17,500 nt of DNA. Origin: Cristatella mucedo (lineage: Eukaryota; Bryozoa; Phylactolaemata; Cristatellidae). The stretch lies in NCBI GenBank assembly GCA_009760855.2, contig WPIO01000045.1, positions 1,122,501 through 1,140,000 of the forward strand. The letters are read 5' to 3'. The notes beneath the pieces were generated by a model. It had not been told where the DNA came from. It saw nothing but the letters and a program-made list of their open reading frames with translations, and searched no databases. Each line of letters starts with the position of its first letter. The stretch's first letter is position 1. A program made the position numbers and the translations under genes. This document shows positions 1 through 8,500 of this stretch, one piece after another.

Positions 1-50
1 TCTTGCCAGGAGGCACGGCCCAGTCGCTGCCTGTAGACTCCGAACGGACC
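1..50 (-). CDS. ITSN: Intersectin exon 5, truncated by window edge
   Basis: Acceptor gcgtatgcag with a pyrimidine-rich upstream stretch, then G GTC CGT TCG GAG. The one-base phase completes the Arg codon left by the preceding exon. It encodes VRSESTGSDWAVPPGK; DWAVP corresponds to EWAVP just before the second EH domain of ITSN1. The exon is short and cut, so the exact acceptor is inferred. Confidence 0.7.
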
Positions 51-1721
51 CTGCATACGCCCCAAGGGCAGCCGAAAGGGAGAGCGTGGCCACGTGACAG
101 CGCCGAAGCAGCAGGAGCAGGAGCAATAGCAGGGCCGAATGCGACGATGGACGCATGGCAGCAGCTCAAGCTGCCTCGTCAGCCTCACACGGCTATAGAA
201 TCGATGAGGCATGCAAAAGGCTCCCTATTCATAATGCTTAAACCAGGTGAGAGGTCGCAACCCCATCCTCCCCCCCCCCTTAGCTTCAACTTAATCCGGT
301 GGTGATGAAGGGGAAAGGGAAGAGGCTGTAGAAATAAAAAAAAAAACACTCGCTGATTTAGCAGCCTCTTTTTGTATAGCGACAGAAGAGCCTTTACGGC
401 TATCACCACCGCTTGCTGCGGCGATAAAGGATCGCCCACCACAGGATTCGAACCCACGACCTCGGGGCTGAGGTCATGAAAAGAACCAGCTTACCTAGTG
501 AGCCATCACGGCTCACCGTAGGAGTAGTAGGTGGCAAAACACGGAGCAGTGAGGCCACTAGCTGCAGAGCAGGGAAGTGCGAACCATGGAAGAAGGACGG
601 CGTAGCGCTTTGCACTGCCACAACTGCTTAGCAGAGTTACCACCGAACGTGGTGCACTCGTCCAGTATGCACCGGATGACCACGATTGCATGGTAATGAC
701 CTCTAACTTATCACATGCAGGCCAACAGATCAGAGAGGCAGTGGAGAGGCCTCACCGGCTTTCTTCTACATAAGCCTTGTAGGCAGGTAAACATGCATCG
801 CGAACACACCCTGTATATTGAACGCGCGGCTTGACGCGAGCTGTGCCGAGCGCAGGCACGTGCGGCAGGTTGCAGGCAGGCACGAAGCGCTGTACCTGGC
901 AGGTGAGGCATGCACGAGACCGGGAATTGGCTGGACGCTGCTGGCTGCACCGTAACCGACGCCCATCGACGGCTGTATCGCTAACGGCGCAGCGGGCATG
1001 CCACTTCGACCGACAGCCATTGGGCCGACGACCATGACGGGCACCGCGCCTGGTAGCAGCGCGGCCGCTGGGCCGCCGCCTGCGGCCGTCGAGGAGCCGT
1101 GCGTGCCGAGGCTGCCGCTGCCGCCCAGCTCGGCGAGCATGCTGCGAGGCAGCGCGCGTGGCAGCTCATAGCCCTGCAGCTTTCGCTTGATGAGAAACAT
1201 GGCGATGGCAAACTCCCGGCGGTCCATTCGCCCGTCGGCAGTCAGATCGGCGAGGCTCCTGAGGCGACAATGCGGCCGATCATCAGCCGGCCGACCAATA
1301 GGTGCAGCCGCAGCAGCACCTGCGCCCTGCCGTGCGCATTGGCCTCCGACCCGAAATTATGGAGCAATGGCCAGATGAGAGCGGCGGCATGGTCAAGTCG
1401 CATCTCTAGCAGCAAATCGATGCGCCAAGCTAAAAGCTGCGACAGCTTCGGCTAGTTACCATATCTGGCCGAGAATGGCGGGTGGCAGATTGCTCTTTAG
1501 GAAGAAGTTCTTTGCCTGCTCTCCTAAATGTGAGAAAACCGCAACGTCGTAAAATTTAACTGGTGGCATTAACGAGGTGCAGGTGACAGTCAATGAAGCT
1601 GCTCGTTCGTCTTACTCACTCGATATCATGTTCCATCCTTACCATTGCTGCTACTCAGGACGCACAGACATGCAGACCCATATGCCTCTTTCTCTCTGAC
1701 TCCTTGGTCCTACTGTGTACA

Positions 1722-1785
<64 letters not shown>

Positions 1786-3095
1786 TCTCTCTCCCTCTCT
1801 GTCTCTCTCTCTCTCAATCTCTCTGTCTGTCTCTGTCCCCCATTGTGGAGCAAAGGGTAGTAGTAGTGGGGCATTTACCCCCCTACAGCGGGGTAGCTAC
1901 TTGGGCTGCCCTGAATTCCGACGCCACCCCCCCCCCCGAACTATAACCAACGACAAAACTATGTCTTTATTCTACTCGATGAGCAACAGCCGATTTCGCA
2001 TCGAATAAACACAATGTTTTGCTCTGTGACTTTTTATTAATTGTGGGTTTAGCTCCCTCATAATCATAATTCTGCAGGTCTTGCTTAACTAGATGAGAAC
2101 ATTAGGCCACTGCTGCACCTCTGCTCTTCTCTGCCTCCACTCTCTTCTCTTCTGTCTGCTCTTTTACCGTCTCTTCTCTGCATCTCGGCTGCTCTATTCC
2201 CTTTTCTTCTTGCCTCCTGATCCCTCCTCCTCCTTCTCTGCACTGTGACCGCTAGAACGACAGCTCGAACTACACTTAAGGCAAAGCTAGTGGCAGCTAG
2301 CTAGTACGACTAAGCTGCCGGCAGCACCCTGCACGAGAAAATACTAACTGATACTCATGATTGATGCTGAAATAACCACAACACAAACATAAGGCATCAC
2401 GGGCCATTTGCATGGGTATAACGCTCAGCACTCACATAACGGTAGCAATAAATTCAGCAGCACAGCAATCCCAAGTTTGTAAGGCAGTGGCACAAGCTTA
2501 TGTATTGCTGCCCCGGGCCTTGACCGGCAAGGCAGGCAGACTGCCCTGCCTGGACCAGGCAAATGTCAAATTGAGCAAATGGTTAGCAAAGGACAGCCGG
2601 GGAAGCCAGTGGAATGGCCCACAGCCTGGGTGGCCAGGGGCCAGCCGCTGTTGCGACAAGGCAACCACCTGCCACATCGTCCCCTGAGAATAAGCAGCAC
2701 TAATGCAGACATGCCGGCAGCTAATCAAGCTGCCCCCTCTACCAGGGGCAAACAGGAAGAGGCATATGCTCGGCCTGAGCTGTGTGCTCAGCTTTGCCGT
2801 CCCACCCCACCTCCCCTCCGGCTCGTCATTCTCATATCTCACTCACATCCTCCCAACCCAACCAATCATAGACACTGCACGGTTGGCAAAAGAAACAGCA
2901 AGCTGGTGTGTCATGCCTGCCGTAACGCTTTTGACCGACCACTGGCTAGTGTTGCCGCCAGTGCCAATGGGTTAGCTCCTGCAGTTTAGGGATCAAACAG
3001 CTGGCTGGACTGCAGCAGGACAGTAGGACAGCCACATCTCTTCCCAACATACGCCAAGTAGGGGAGAAAGAGGGAAATCTAGAGGGGAAGGGAGA

Positions 3096-3148
<53 letters not shown>

Positions 3149-4203
3149 GAGAGAGAGAGAGATTAGAGAGGGCAGAAAGTGGAGAAGTGGGGAAAGGAGA
3201 AAGGAGGCGAGGATTGGCAAGGTGGAAGGGAGTAAAGAGAGGCCAAATGAGAAAGAAAGGCCACTGCAGCTGACTATGAATATGCTAGTCTGCAAGTCCC
3301 AGAGGTTTGAGCACGTGTCTCCTCTGCTAAAAGAGCTTGGATGGATGCCAGCTGAGCAATTGATGCAGAGCAAAGGTCTTCTGATCCACAAGGCCCACCA
3401 CGGTTTGACTCCTTCGTACCTAGCTGAACTGCTGCACCGGTTTCAGCCTCTTTGCGCCCTCAAGTCCTGTGTGGACAATAAATTAGCTGTTCATGGTTTT
3501 TGGCCCAGCCATCCAAATGTTTTGAAATATTCTTTTGCTTTCTTACACAACGACCACTACTCTCCTGCTGCCGACTATGGCTCATCCTTTTCATCGGTCC
3601 TGAGCTGCTACTTCCATGCTACTCACTACCTCAACTGCTCTCCTGACTCTGCTATGCTTCCCACTTTCTCTTTGTTGCGTGAGACGAAGTCAGTTGGCTA
3701 CCGAATGCGTACCGAAAGCCGCTTAGGATGTGAGTGCGTTATACAAAACTCTCCTGCGTAACACCCACATGGTCTTTATGACTTTGTGGAGTTACAGACG
3801 GAGATACATACCCCACAGACTTTTCGAATTACATATTTTCCAATCCCTACCGTCACCTGTCTCATGAAGTTATGCAGAGCACCAGCGCCATGTCAGCTGA
3901 CTGTGGTGCATGCAACTGAGCAACCAGACAGCAAAGTCGCATGGCATCCACGTGCATGGTGCTTACCGGACAAAAACCCGGCAGCTGGCATAAGCTCGGC
4001 AAACTGGGCATCATACTTTGCCCTGTCTTCCGGTGGGACAGTCCAGAGCTCGGGACCTAGCAACGGATCATCAGACCAGTCGTGTGTAGGAAATCAGCGA
4101 CACAAATAACTGGTACCTCGGCTATGGGTGCCGGCCTAGGCACTAATGTGAAGTGCCGGCCTACGCACGAATAGCAAATCGCTCACATACCTCCCGACAT
4201 CAT
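1..4203 (-). CDS. ITSN: Intersectin (EH-domain endocytic scaffold), 5' part, five exons, partial
   Basis: Intersectin (Dap160 in flies) is a cytoplasmic scaffold of clathrin-mediated endocytosis; its EH domains bind NPF motifs of partners such as epsins. I joined exons 4203-4191, 4056-3967, 1523-1460, 1258-896 and 50-1 (continuing off the left edge), 580 nt or 193 codons. All introns are GT-AG and the phases fit (1, 1, 2, 2). The protein opens MMSGGPELWTVPPEDRAKYD, like the short N-terminus of Dap160. Residues about 8-105 form a complete EH domain: FLSGEQAKNFFLKSNLPP, the conserved GQIW (W56) and a canonical EF-hand loop DLTADGRMDRRE (60-71), then FAIAMFLIKRKLQGYELPRALP, which is very close to ITSN1. 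Residues about 93-178 are an Ala/Pro/Gly-rich linker ending QPIPGLVHASPAR. The last exon gives SDWAVPPGK, matching the AEWAVP that precedes EH2 in ITSN1. The second EH domain, coiled coil and SH3 domains lie outside. Family assignment is strong; the outermost exons are inferred. Confidence 0.9.
335..512 (-). repeat. tRNA-derived SINE, copy 1 (intersectin intron 4)
   Basis: On the minus strand: a tRNA-like head beginning gccgtgatggctcactagg (A-box-like) with B box gtgggttcgaatcct, then a body ggcgatcctttatcgcc, atagccgtaaaggct and gctgctaaatcagc, then a T-rich end (plus-strand run of A at 336-346). Two more copies in the window confirm the unit. By hand-folding, the anticodon loop reads TTTTCAT, suggesting a tRNA-Glu-like origin, but this is uncertain. 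Internal pol III promoter boxes would drive transcription. Confidence 0.85.
513..895. other. Intersectin intron 4, non-repeat part
   Basis: Between SINE copy 1 and exon 4. No exon of the family recognised; the minus-strand frames here share no intersectin motif. Confidence 0.5.
896..1258 (-). CDS. ITSN: Intersectin exon 4: EF-hand half of EH1 plus Ala/Pro/Gly linker
   Basis: Acceptor gcctcag completes the Trp codon, followed by SLADLTADGRMDRREFAIAM and FLIKRKLQGYELPRALP. The canonical EF loop keeps D60, T62, D64, D68 and E71. The linker is rich in Gly, Ala, Pro, Met and Val, as in ITSN1 (PVPMGSIPVVGM-like). The most likely donor is CCAG|gtacagc, leaving two bases of an Arg codon. Reading on past it gives cysteine-rich, non-family sequence to a stop at 766. 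Confidence 0.92.
1460..1523 (-). CDS. ITSN: Intersectin exon 3: middle of EH1
   Basis: Acceptor cacatttag, 64 nt, donor gtaact. It encodes EQAKNFFLKSNLPPAILGQI and the first two bases of the conserved Trp codon. This matches the [21 protein letters not shown] segment pattern of ITSN EH1. It is too short for a simple ORF scan and was found by searching for this segment. Confidence 0.92.
1724..1837. repeat. Compound (TGTC)n(TC)n microsatellite, intersectin intron 2
   Basis: About eight TGTC units, then a long TC run interrupted by CCC, then TC/TGTC again. Confidence 0.97.
1838..3060. other. Intersectin intron 2, unassigned part
   Basis: Apart from the pyrimidine-rich stretch I see nothing clear. 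A GC-poor piece at 1950-2060 contains AATAAA on the plus strand, and a homopolymer run of C lies at 1926-1937. Plus-strand frames at 2412-2989 show no recognisable protein. Confidence 0.5.
2104..2250. repeat. Pyrimidine-rich stretch, intersectin intron 2
   Basis: Irregular C/T-rich sequence (ctcttctctgcctccactct and similar) without a fixed period; purine-rich on the intersectin sense strand. Probably a decayed microsatellite. Confidence 0.6.
3061..3250. repeat. (GA)n microsatellite with purine-rich flanks, intersectin intron 2
   Basis: Nearly uninterrupted GA at 3101-3162 inside a purine-only or nearly purine-only stretch, directly before a LINE fragment. Confidence 0.95.
3260..3808 (+). 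mobile_element. LINE fragment in intersectin intron 2
   Basis: From ccactgcagctgactatgaa to the family end gagttacagacggagataca, with the C-terminal frame [20 protein letters not shown] and LGCECVIQNSPA. The stretch at about 3490-3545 does not match other copies, so an internal segment was replaced or heavily mutated. It is antisense to intersectin. Confidence 0.88.
3967..4056 (-). CDS. ITSN: Intersectin exon 2: first half of EH1
   Basis: Acceptor ttgctag, then GT CCC GAG CTC TGG, ending TCC G before the donor gtaagc. It encodes PELWTVPPEDRAKYDAQF and then AELMPAAGFLSG, aligning with DIWAITVEERAKHDQQF of vertebrate ITSN1. Phase 1 on both sides. An in-frame TGA upstream of the acceptor excludes a longer exon. 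Confidence 0.88.
4128..4177. repeat. 25-bp tandem duplication in intersectin intron 1
   Basis: gtgccggcctaggcactaat at 4128 and gtgccggcctacgcacgaat at 4153 are two units of 25 bp with three differences in the first 20 bases. They lie about 15-60 bases after the exon 1 donor on the minus strand. Confidence 0.8.
4191..4203 (-). CDS. ITSN: Intersectin exon 1 coding part (13 nt)
   Basis: ATG ATG TCG GGA G followed by the strong donor gtatgtgag. It encodes MMSG plus the first base of a Gly codon. Phase 1 matches the acceptor at 4057/4058, and the distance to the conserved LWTVPPEDR is as short as in Dap160. The start is inferred, because no in-frame ATG exists in the second exon and a stop lies just upstream of that exon. 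Confidence 0.65.
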
Positions 4204-5250
4204 GGCTGACTAGATCCGCTTCCTAAAACCTGCAATAGAATGCTCTAAAATCATTGATCTGCTTCGTTGCGTAACGGCTGACAGCAGTAACATTACCGAA
4301 CGATGGTCAGCAGCAGCCGACCCTCGGCAGTGTATCCCGGACCCCTTGACGAGAACTCCTTGGCGGCCACACAATCGCCGCAATAACATCGCACGTCAAT
4401 TACTGAGAAGTATCGCGGTCGATCCATTGACCCTCTCTTGGGCAAAGCGGCGGCACATCATTCGCCCACGGCTGCATCACTGCTTCGCGGACCAATACAG
4501 CAAACACGAGCTACCACACAAGACAGCTAGGAGGCAATAATGGCTAAATGCGAACAAAGACCGGTTCACCGGGTCCATAAAACGCCAAGCATGGAGCTAC
4601 GGACACGGCGAGGGGCGGTATATGATAAGCCGCTGACTGGGTCGCACAAGCAAATACGCCCACTTGCAAAGCAGAAACACTTCATTTGGACAGAAGCGAG
4701 CACGCAACGTACAGTACCAGTCTCACTAAAAAAATCCGATCATATCCTAGCGCGCTTCGCTTTGCAACGAATAAAAGGGCACATCATAAATGAGTGAGCG
4801 GGCTGGCGATCGCTGCAACCGTAGGACAAGCATACACATACACACACGCACACATATCGATATAGGTCACTGTGCGGACGTTCTACTAACATGCAACTCC
4901 TTACGGCTCCGGTAAACGCAGTATTTTTCCTCAAACCTTGGTCTACTTTCCAAAACAAACATAGGTTAAAAGGTAACTCACATAACACAAAGCGCCGGCA
5001 AATCGAACGCTTAGCTCGCTGCAGCCCCGGCGAGCATTCTGGGCTACCAGGAAGGGGCGTGATGCCGCGGGATTTGTCATTCCCACAGCATCGCGCTTTC
5101 TAAAAAGCTAAAATATCGTCTTTTATTTTTATTCAGAATGGCTTCGCTTCTCGAGCGGGGAGCTGACTCTAATATCAGGCGCGGACCATCATCCAGAGAG
5201 AGCCTCCCAAGGTGAAGGTTAGCTAGCTACCCCCACGCCGGCCTTCTAGT
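4204..5250. promoter_or_regulatory. Head-to-head spacer between intersectin and cyclophilin (candidate bidirectional promoter)
   Basis: The two start codons point away from each other across 1,047 bp. I see no repeat of the window's families here apart from a small imperfect CA run at 4829-4855. There is no convincing TATA box at a useful distance from either start. Open frames at 4346-4797 on the plus strand match nothing I recognise. The stretch probably holds both 5' UTRs and shared regulatory sequence; this is inference from position. Confidence 0.5.
5138..5215 (+). promoter_or_regulatory. Upstream ORF / possible 5' UTR splice junction of the cyclophilin gene
   Basis: A 25-codon frame starts at ATG 5138 and stops at TGA 5213, 35 bases before the cyclophilin start. 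The ATG is immediately preceded by tcttttatttttattcag, a near-ideal 3' splice acceptor, so this ATG may open a 5' UTR exon. If it is in the mature transcript it could lower translation of the main frame. CCAAG|gtgaag at about 5211 also resembles a donor. No transcript evidence is available to me. Confidence 0.3.
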
Positions 5251-5551
5251 ATGCGACCGTTGCTCCGTTTCGCAGCCGCCGCGCTGCAAAAGCAGACGTC
5301 TGCTCTGTTGTGGAGGGGCTGCACTACCGCCGCCGCGAAAAAGAATCCGCGATGTTTCTTTGACATTAAAGCCGGCGACGATGTATTGGGAAGAGTGGTG
5401 TTCGAGCTGCGCTCCGACGTAGTCCCGAAGACTGCTGAGAACTTCAGGTCTCTGTGCCTGGGCAGCCAAGGCTTCGGTTACAAGGGCAGCACTTTCCACC
5501 GAATCATACCAGGATTCATGTGCCAGGGCGGCGATTTCACTAACCACAACG
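5251..5551 (+). CDS. PPIF: Cyclophilin exon 1: presequence and first half of domain
   Basis: Starts at ATG 5251 and ends CAC AAC G before the donor gtacgt. It carries residues 1-100 and one base of Gly101, including [19 protein letters not shown]. Reading through the donor adds only seven non-family residues before a stop, which supports splicing here. Confidence 0.93.
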
Positions 5552-8500
5552 GTACGTGCTATATCTTCTACTAACAGCGTCGCTTCCCTTTGGCCTCGTA
5601 CGACAAGGTTCACGCGCCGGCGTCTCCCAGTGGCATTGACTTTTCAGACGTCGGTGCTAGTGTCTTGCCGTAAGCGTCAGCCCGCTCGCGGGTGTCGCTT
5701 CACTTGCCGATTCGATTTTGATTTGATGTAATGTAATGTAATGTATCTCCGTCTGTAACTCCACAAAGTCATAAAGACCATGTGGGTGTTACGCAGGAGA
5801 GTTTCGTATAACGCACTCACAGCCTAAGCTGCTTTCGGTACGCATTCGGTAGGCAACAGACTTCGTCTCACGCAACAAAGAGAAAGTGCGAAGCATAGCA
5901 GAGTTAGGAGAGCAGTTGAGGTAGTGAGTAGCATAGAAGTAGCAGTTCAGGACCGCTGAAAAAGATGTGCCATAGTCGCAGTTGGAGAGTAGATGTCGTT
6001 GCGTAAAAATTGTGGAAGCGAGTTCCACAGTCTAGGACCTGCAGAGCTAAAGCTTCTGTCGCCAACTGTCTTTAAGCAGAGGAATGGGACAGCTAATTTA
6101 TTGTCCACACAGGACCTGAGGGTGCGAACAGGCTGAAACTGATGCAGCAGTTCAGCTAGGTACGAAGGAGCCAAGCCGTGGTGGGCCTTGTGGGTCAGCG
6201 TAAGAACTTTGCTCTGTATCCTTTGCTCAACCCGCAACCATCCTAGCTCTTTCAGCAAAGGTGACACGTGCTCAAACCGCTGGGACTTGAAGACCAGCCT
6301 TGCAGCCATATTCATAGTCCGCTGTAGTGGCATAATAGCTTTCTTCGGTAGCCCAGCCAAAAGGAAATTACAATAATCAAGCCGAGACAGAACTAAAAAG
6401 CTAGTTAAATTTTTTACAAGCCACTGTGGGAGACAGCTTCTAATCTTGGATAGGGATCGGATGTGATGGCTAGCTGTAGAAGCAGTCTTCTGAATGAAGC
6501 TTTTGAAATTGAGGCAGCTGTCGAACACGACACCTAGATTACGAGCACGTGGTGAAGGTCGCACAATAGCATCACCTATTAGAACAGCAAAGCCTTTTAA
6601 TCCAGCCACACGCTTAGGGTGTCCTATGAGAAGCAGTTCGGTTTTATCGGTAGTCATTTAATTTCAGGAAGCTTTCCTATATCCAGGATCGAATATCGGC
6701 AAGGCAAGCATTCAGTTTCTCAGTTGCTGCAGCAGATTCCGACGGTTTAAATGACAAATACAGCTGAGTATCGTCAGCATTAAAGTGATATCCTATTCCA
6801 TGGGCCTTAATCACTTTTCCCAGAGGTTTCGTATAAATGGAGAACAGCAAGGGACCAAGTACAGACCCTTGAGGGACTCCACAGGTGACCCTTCTCATGT
6901 CTGAGACCTGACCCCCACACGACACGGATTGAACACGATCAGACAAGTATGATTTAAACCACGCCAGTGCTTCGTCTGCCAGACCGATCGTTGTTCTCAG
7001 TCGTTCAAGCAGAACTTCGTGATCAATGGTGTCGAAGGCAGCAGACAGATCTAGCAGAGCTAGGGCAGTGACATTCCCGTCGTCGTTGCCAAGTAGAATG
7101 TCATTGTTAACACGGAGGAGAGCAGTTTCAGTAGAGTGCTGCCTCTTGAAACCTGATTGAAATGTTTCTGACATTCCATTATTTTCAATATGTTCAACTA
7201 GCTGCTTAGCAACAATTTTTTCAAGAATCTTTGATAAGAATGGAAGAAGGGAAACTGGACGATAGTTTGCTAGGACCTCTGTGTCTAATCCAGGCTTTTT
7301 AAGAATAGGTCTAACGATTACCGATTTGAAGGACTTGGGAACGACCCCTTTTCCCAAAGAAGCATTAAAAATCTTGTTTATGGCAGGGCTAAGTTGGTCT
7401 GCAAGTGAAGACCACAGAGATGAAGGTATAGGGTCTTCAGGAGCCGAGCTCTTTTCGCTAGACCTTATTAAGGCAGCCACATCACAAGCAGAAACATCGG
7501 AGAACCTTTTAAGAAAGAAGTGCAATGGCGCGGCGGCTGGCCATTCAGTCAGCATTTGCACCGCAGCCGAAACCAGCGGTGCTGCATTGGACCCTTGCTT
7601 TGCACTGCGCGCCGGTAGCTGCCTAGCGCTGCGTGCTTCCGGCTCTCGCTGACGCTAGGGCGTGGTTCTCCTGGCGCATCTCAGACTTTGCATGGCTGCG
7701 TGTTTTCGAAGGATAACAAGTATAATAATAATACATGTGTACGGCACTTTAAGACAACTAAATCTCTATGTAAGCACTATATGTATATGCTTTAAAGTAA
7801 GTGTGTCATTTGCTAACGTGCACTTTTTAAGCACGTGTAACCACACAAAGGACAGTTCACATAGGTGGAGCAAATGCTGTGAGGACCAGATGCGTTTTAG
7901 CTTATTTTGTATTTGTCAAATCATGGGATGTCGTGGCGTCAGTGAGGCTGTGTGAGCATGGAAACCAGAGGCATGGTCTCCAAAGGATTTGAAATGGTTT
8001 AGAGAAACCGCTGACCAAATTGCGTTGGAAGAGCTGGTGGCACGATGCCGGGCCGGAATAGTGTCAGAGAGTACTTTGGAGTATTTGTGTCAGGTAGGCT
8101 TGACCAAGAAAATGAAAGAAATACAAGTGAGTGACCGTACCTTAAAAGTCGATACTCCGCTTGATTGGGAGCCAGTGCAGATCGCTACTGAGAAGTGGTT
8201 AATATGGCAGTTGCAACATTCACCACAGAAGAATCTGCCTGCAGAGTTATGCACCAACTGTAAGCAAGCGCCTTATTGAATATGCCGAAAGACCTGAGAG
8301 TAGTGAGTCGCAGGAGTCGAGATGGGATCTTATAAATGCATGAACCAACTTTGATGTGCTAACCCTGTCTACGTAGGCCCGAACCTTATTGATGCAACCT
8401 GGCTGAAAGTATGCAAACTTGGCTGTGGAGCTGATGTAGTCGTAGAATAAAAGTAGCATGATTCTGTGATTGCATGCTGATGCTACAGGAGATGTGGCAG

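Noticed and set aside
3099-3761. A 220-codon frame joining an Arg/Glu run to retrotransposon sequence
   Set aside because: It is a chance fusion of a GA microsatellite with a LINE fragment, interrupted relative to the family and antisense in an intersectin intron.
4346-4797. Two consecutive plus-strand frames in the spacer between intersectin and cyclophilin
   Set aside because: No recognisable domain, and composition looks like random upstream sequence. The near-overlap of stop and start is probably coincidence.
5552-5574. A natural short cyclophilin ending at 5574
   Set aside because: The frame runs into the intron with a good donor, and the missing half of the domain is found intact in the two later exons.
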